From positions 11,763-33,261 of the forward strand of contig DHQX01000005.1 in the NCBI GenBank assembly GCA_002411105.1: a DNA stretch of 21,499 bases, written 5' to 3'. The position numbers and the translations under genes were made by a program. The first letter of the stretch is position 1, and the number at the start of each line of letters is the position of its first letter. Source of the DNA: Christensenella sp. UBA5327. Its GTDB lineage: Bacteria > Bacillota > Clostridia > Christensenellales > Aristaeellaceae. The notes below the pieces were generated by a model. It saw only the letters and a list, made by a program, of their open reading frames with translations. It had not been told where the DNA came from and ran no database searches. Shown here in pieces: positions 21,475-21,499 of this stretch.

Positions 21475-21499
21475 GGGGGATTTCTTGAAAGAAATCCCC
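21475..21499. repeat. Palindrome cut by the right edge
   Basis: GGGGATTTCT (21476-21485), loop TGAA, AGAAATCCCC (21490-21499) form a perfect 10-pair stem, and G21475 could pair beyond the edge. It lies 25 bases upstream of the AraM-like ATG and its ribosome site. It may end the preceding gene or sit in the leader; its form matches the palindromes at 6682 and 11342. Confidence 0.55.

Overview
The window looks like chromosomal DNA from a GC-rich, anaerobic-type Firmicute, most likely class Clostridia (possibly Christensenellales-like; this placement is an inference). Supporting signs are strong GGAGG-type ribosome binding sites, sigma-A promoters with extended -10 boxes, an AmmeMemoRadiSam cluster, a QueH-type epoxyqueuosine reductase, a secreted SH3b/repeat protein, a UgpABE-like sugar ABC transporter and an ECF sigma/anti-sigma pair. 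It holds 19 protein genes (one cut by the left edge), one tRNA-Arg, and no rRNA, CRISPR array, phage or insertion sequence that I can see.

Layout. 1-375: C-terminal end of a MocR/PdxR-type regulator. 383-2567 (minus): a three-gene AmmeMemoRadiSam operon (radical SAM enzyme, AMMECR1 protein, LigB/MEMO-like protein), in which the usual Clostridial LigB-AMMECR1 fusion is split into two frames. 2672-3706: a DUF2804 protein divergent from that operon. 3763-4407 (minus): queH. 4518-6668: a 716-residue secreted protein with SH3-like ends and six tandem MucBP-like repeats. 6794-9049: a GH65 disaccharide phosphorylase. 9065-9245: a tRNA-Arg(CCG) unit with consensus promoter and terminator. 9304-10362: a divergent pair (short YdeI-like protein, DUF4256 protein) that looks AT-richer than its surroundings. 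10424-11323: a PHP-domain phosphoesterase.

11386-13916 (minus): an ECF sigma factor overlapping a 684-residue membrane protein whose cytoplasmic tail and single TM helix are followed by an extracytoplasmic region ending in a full-size ABC-type solute-binding domain. I read this as an anti-sigma/sensor that uses a sugar-binding fold as its ectodomain, and it is the most novel item here.

14069-21450 (minus): a carbohydrate uptake and catabolism cluster. In transcription order it encodes an AraM/glycerol-1-phosphate dehydrogenase-like enzyme, two ABC permeases, a solute-binding protein, an intergenic hairpin, a TIM-barrel sugar isomerase/epimerase, a DhnA/LsrF-like class I aldolase and a zinc MDR dehydrogenase, ending in a strong terminator. 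A sigma-A promoter overlapped by a LacI-type palindrome lies before the permeases. The genes fit a path of uptake, isomerisation or oxidation and aldol cleavage, but the substrate cannot be read from the sequence. The sigma/anti-sigma pair directly downstream may sense a related ligand (inference).
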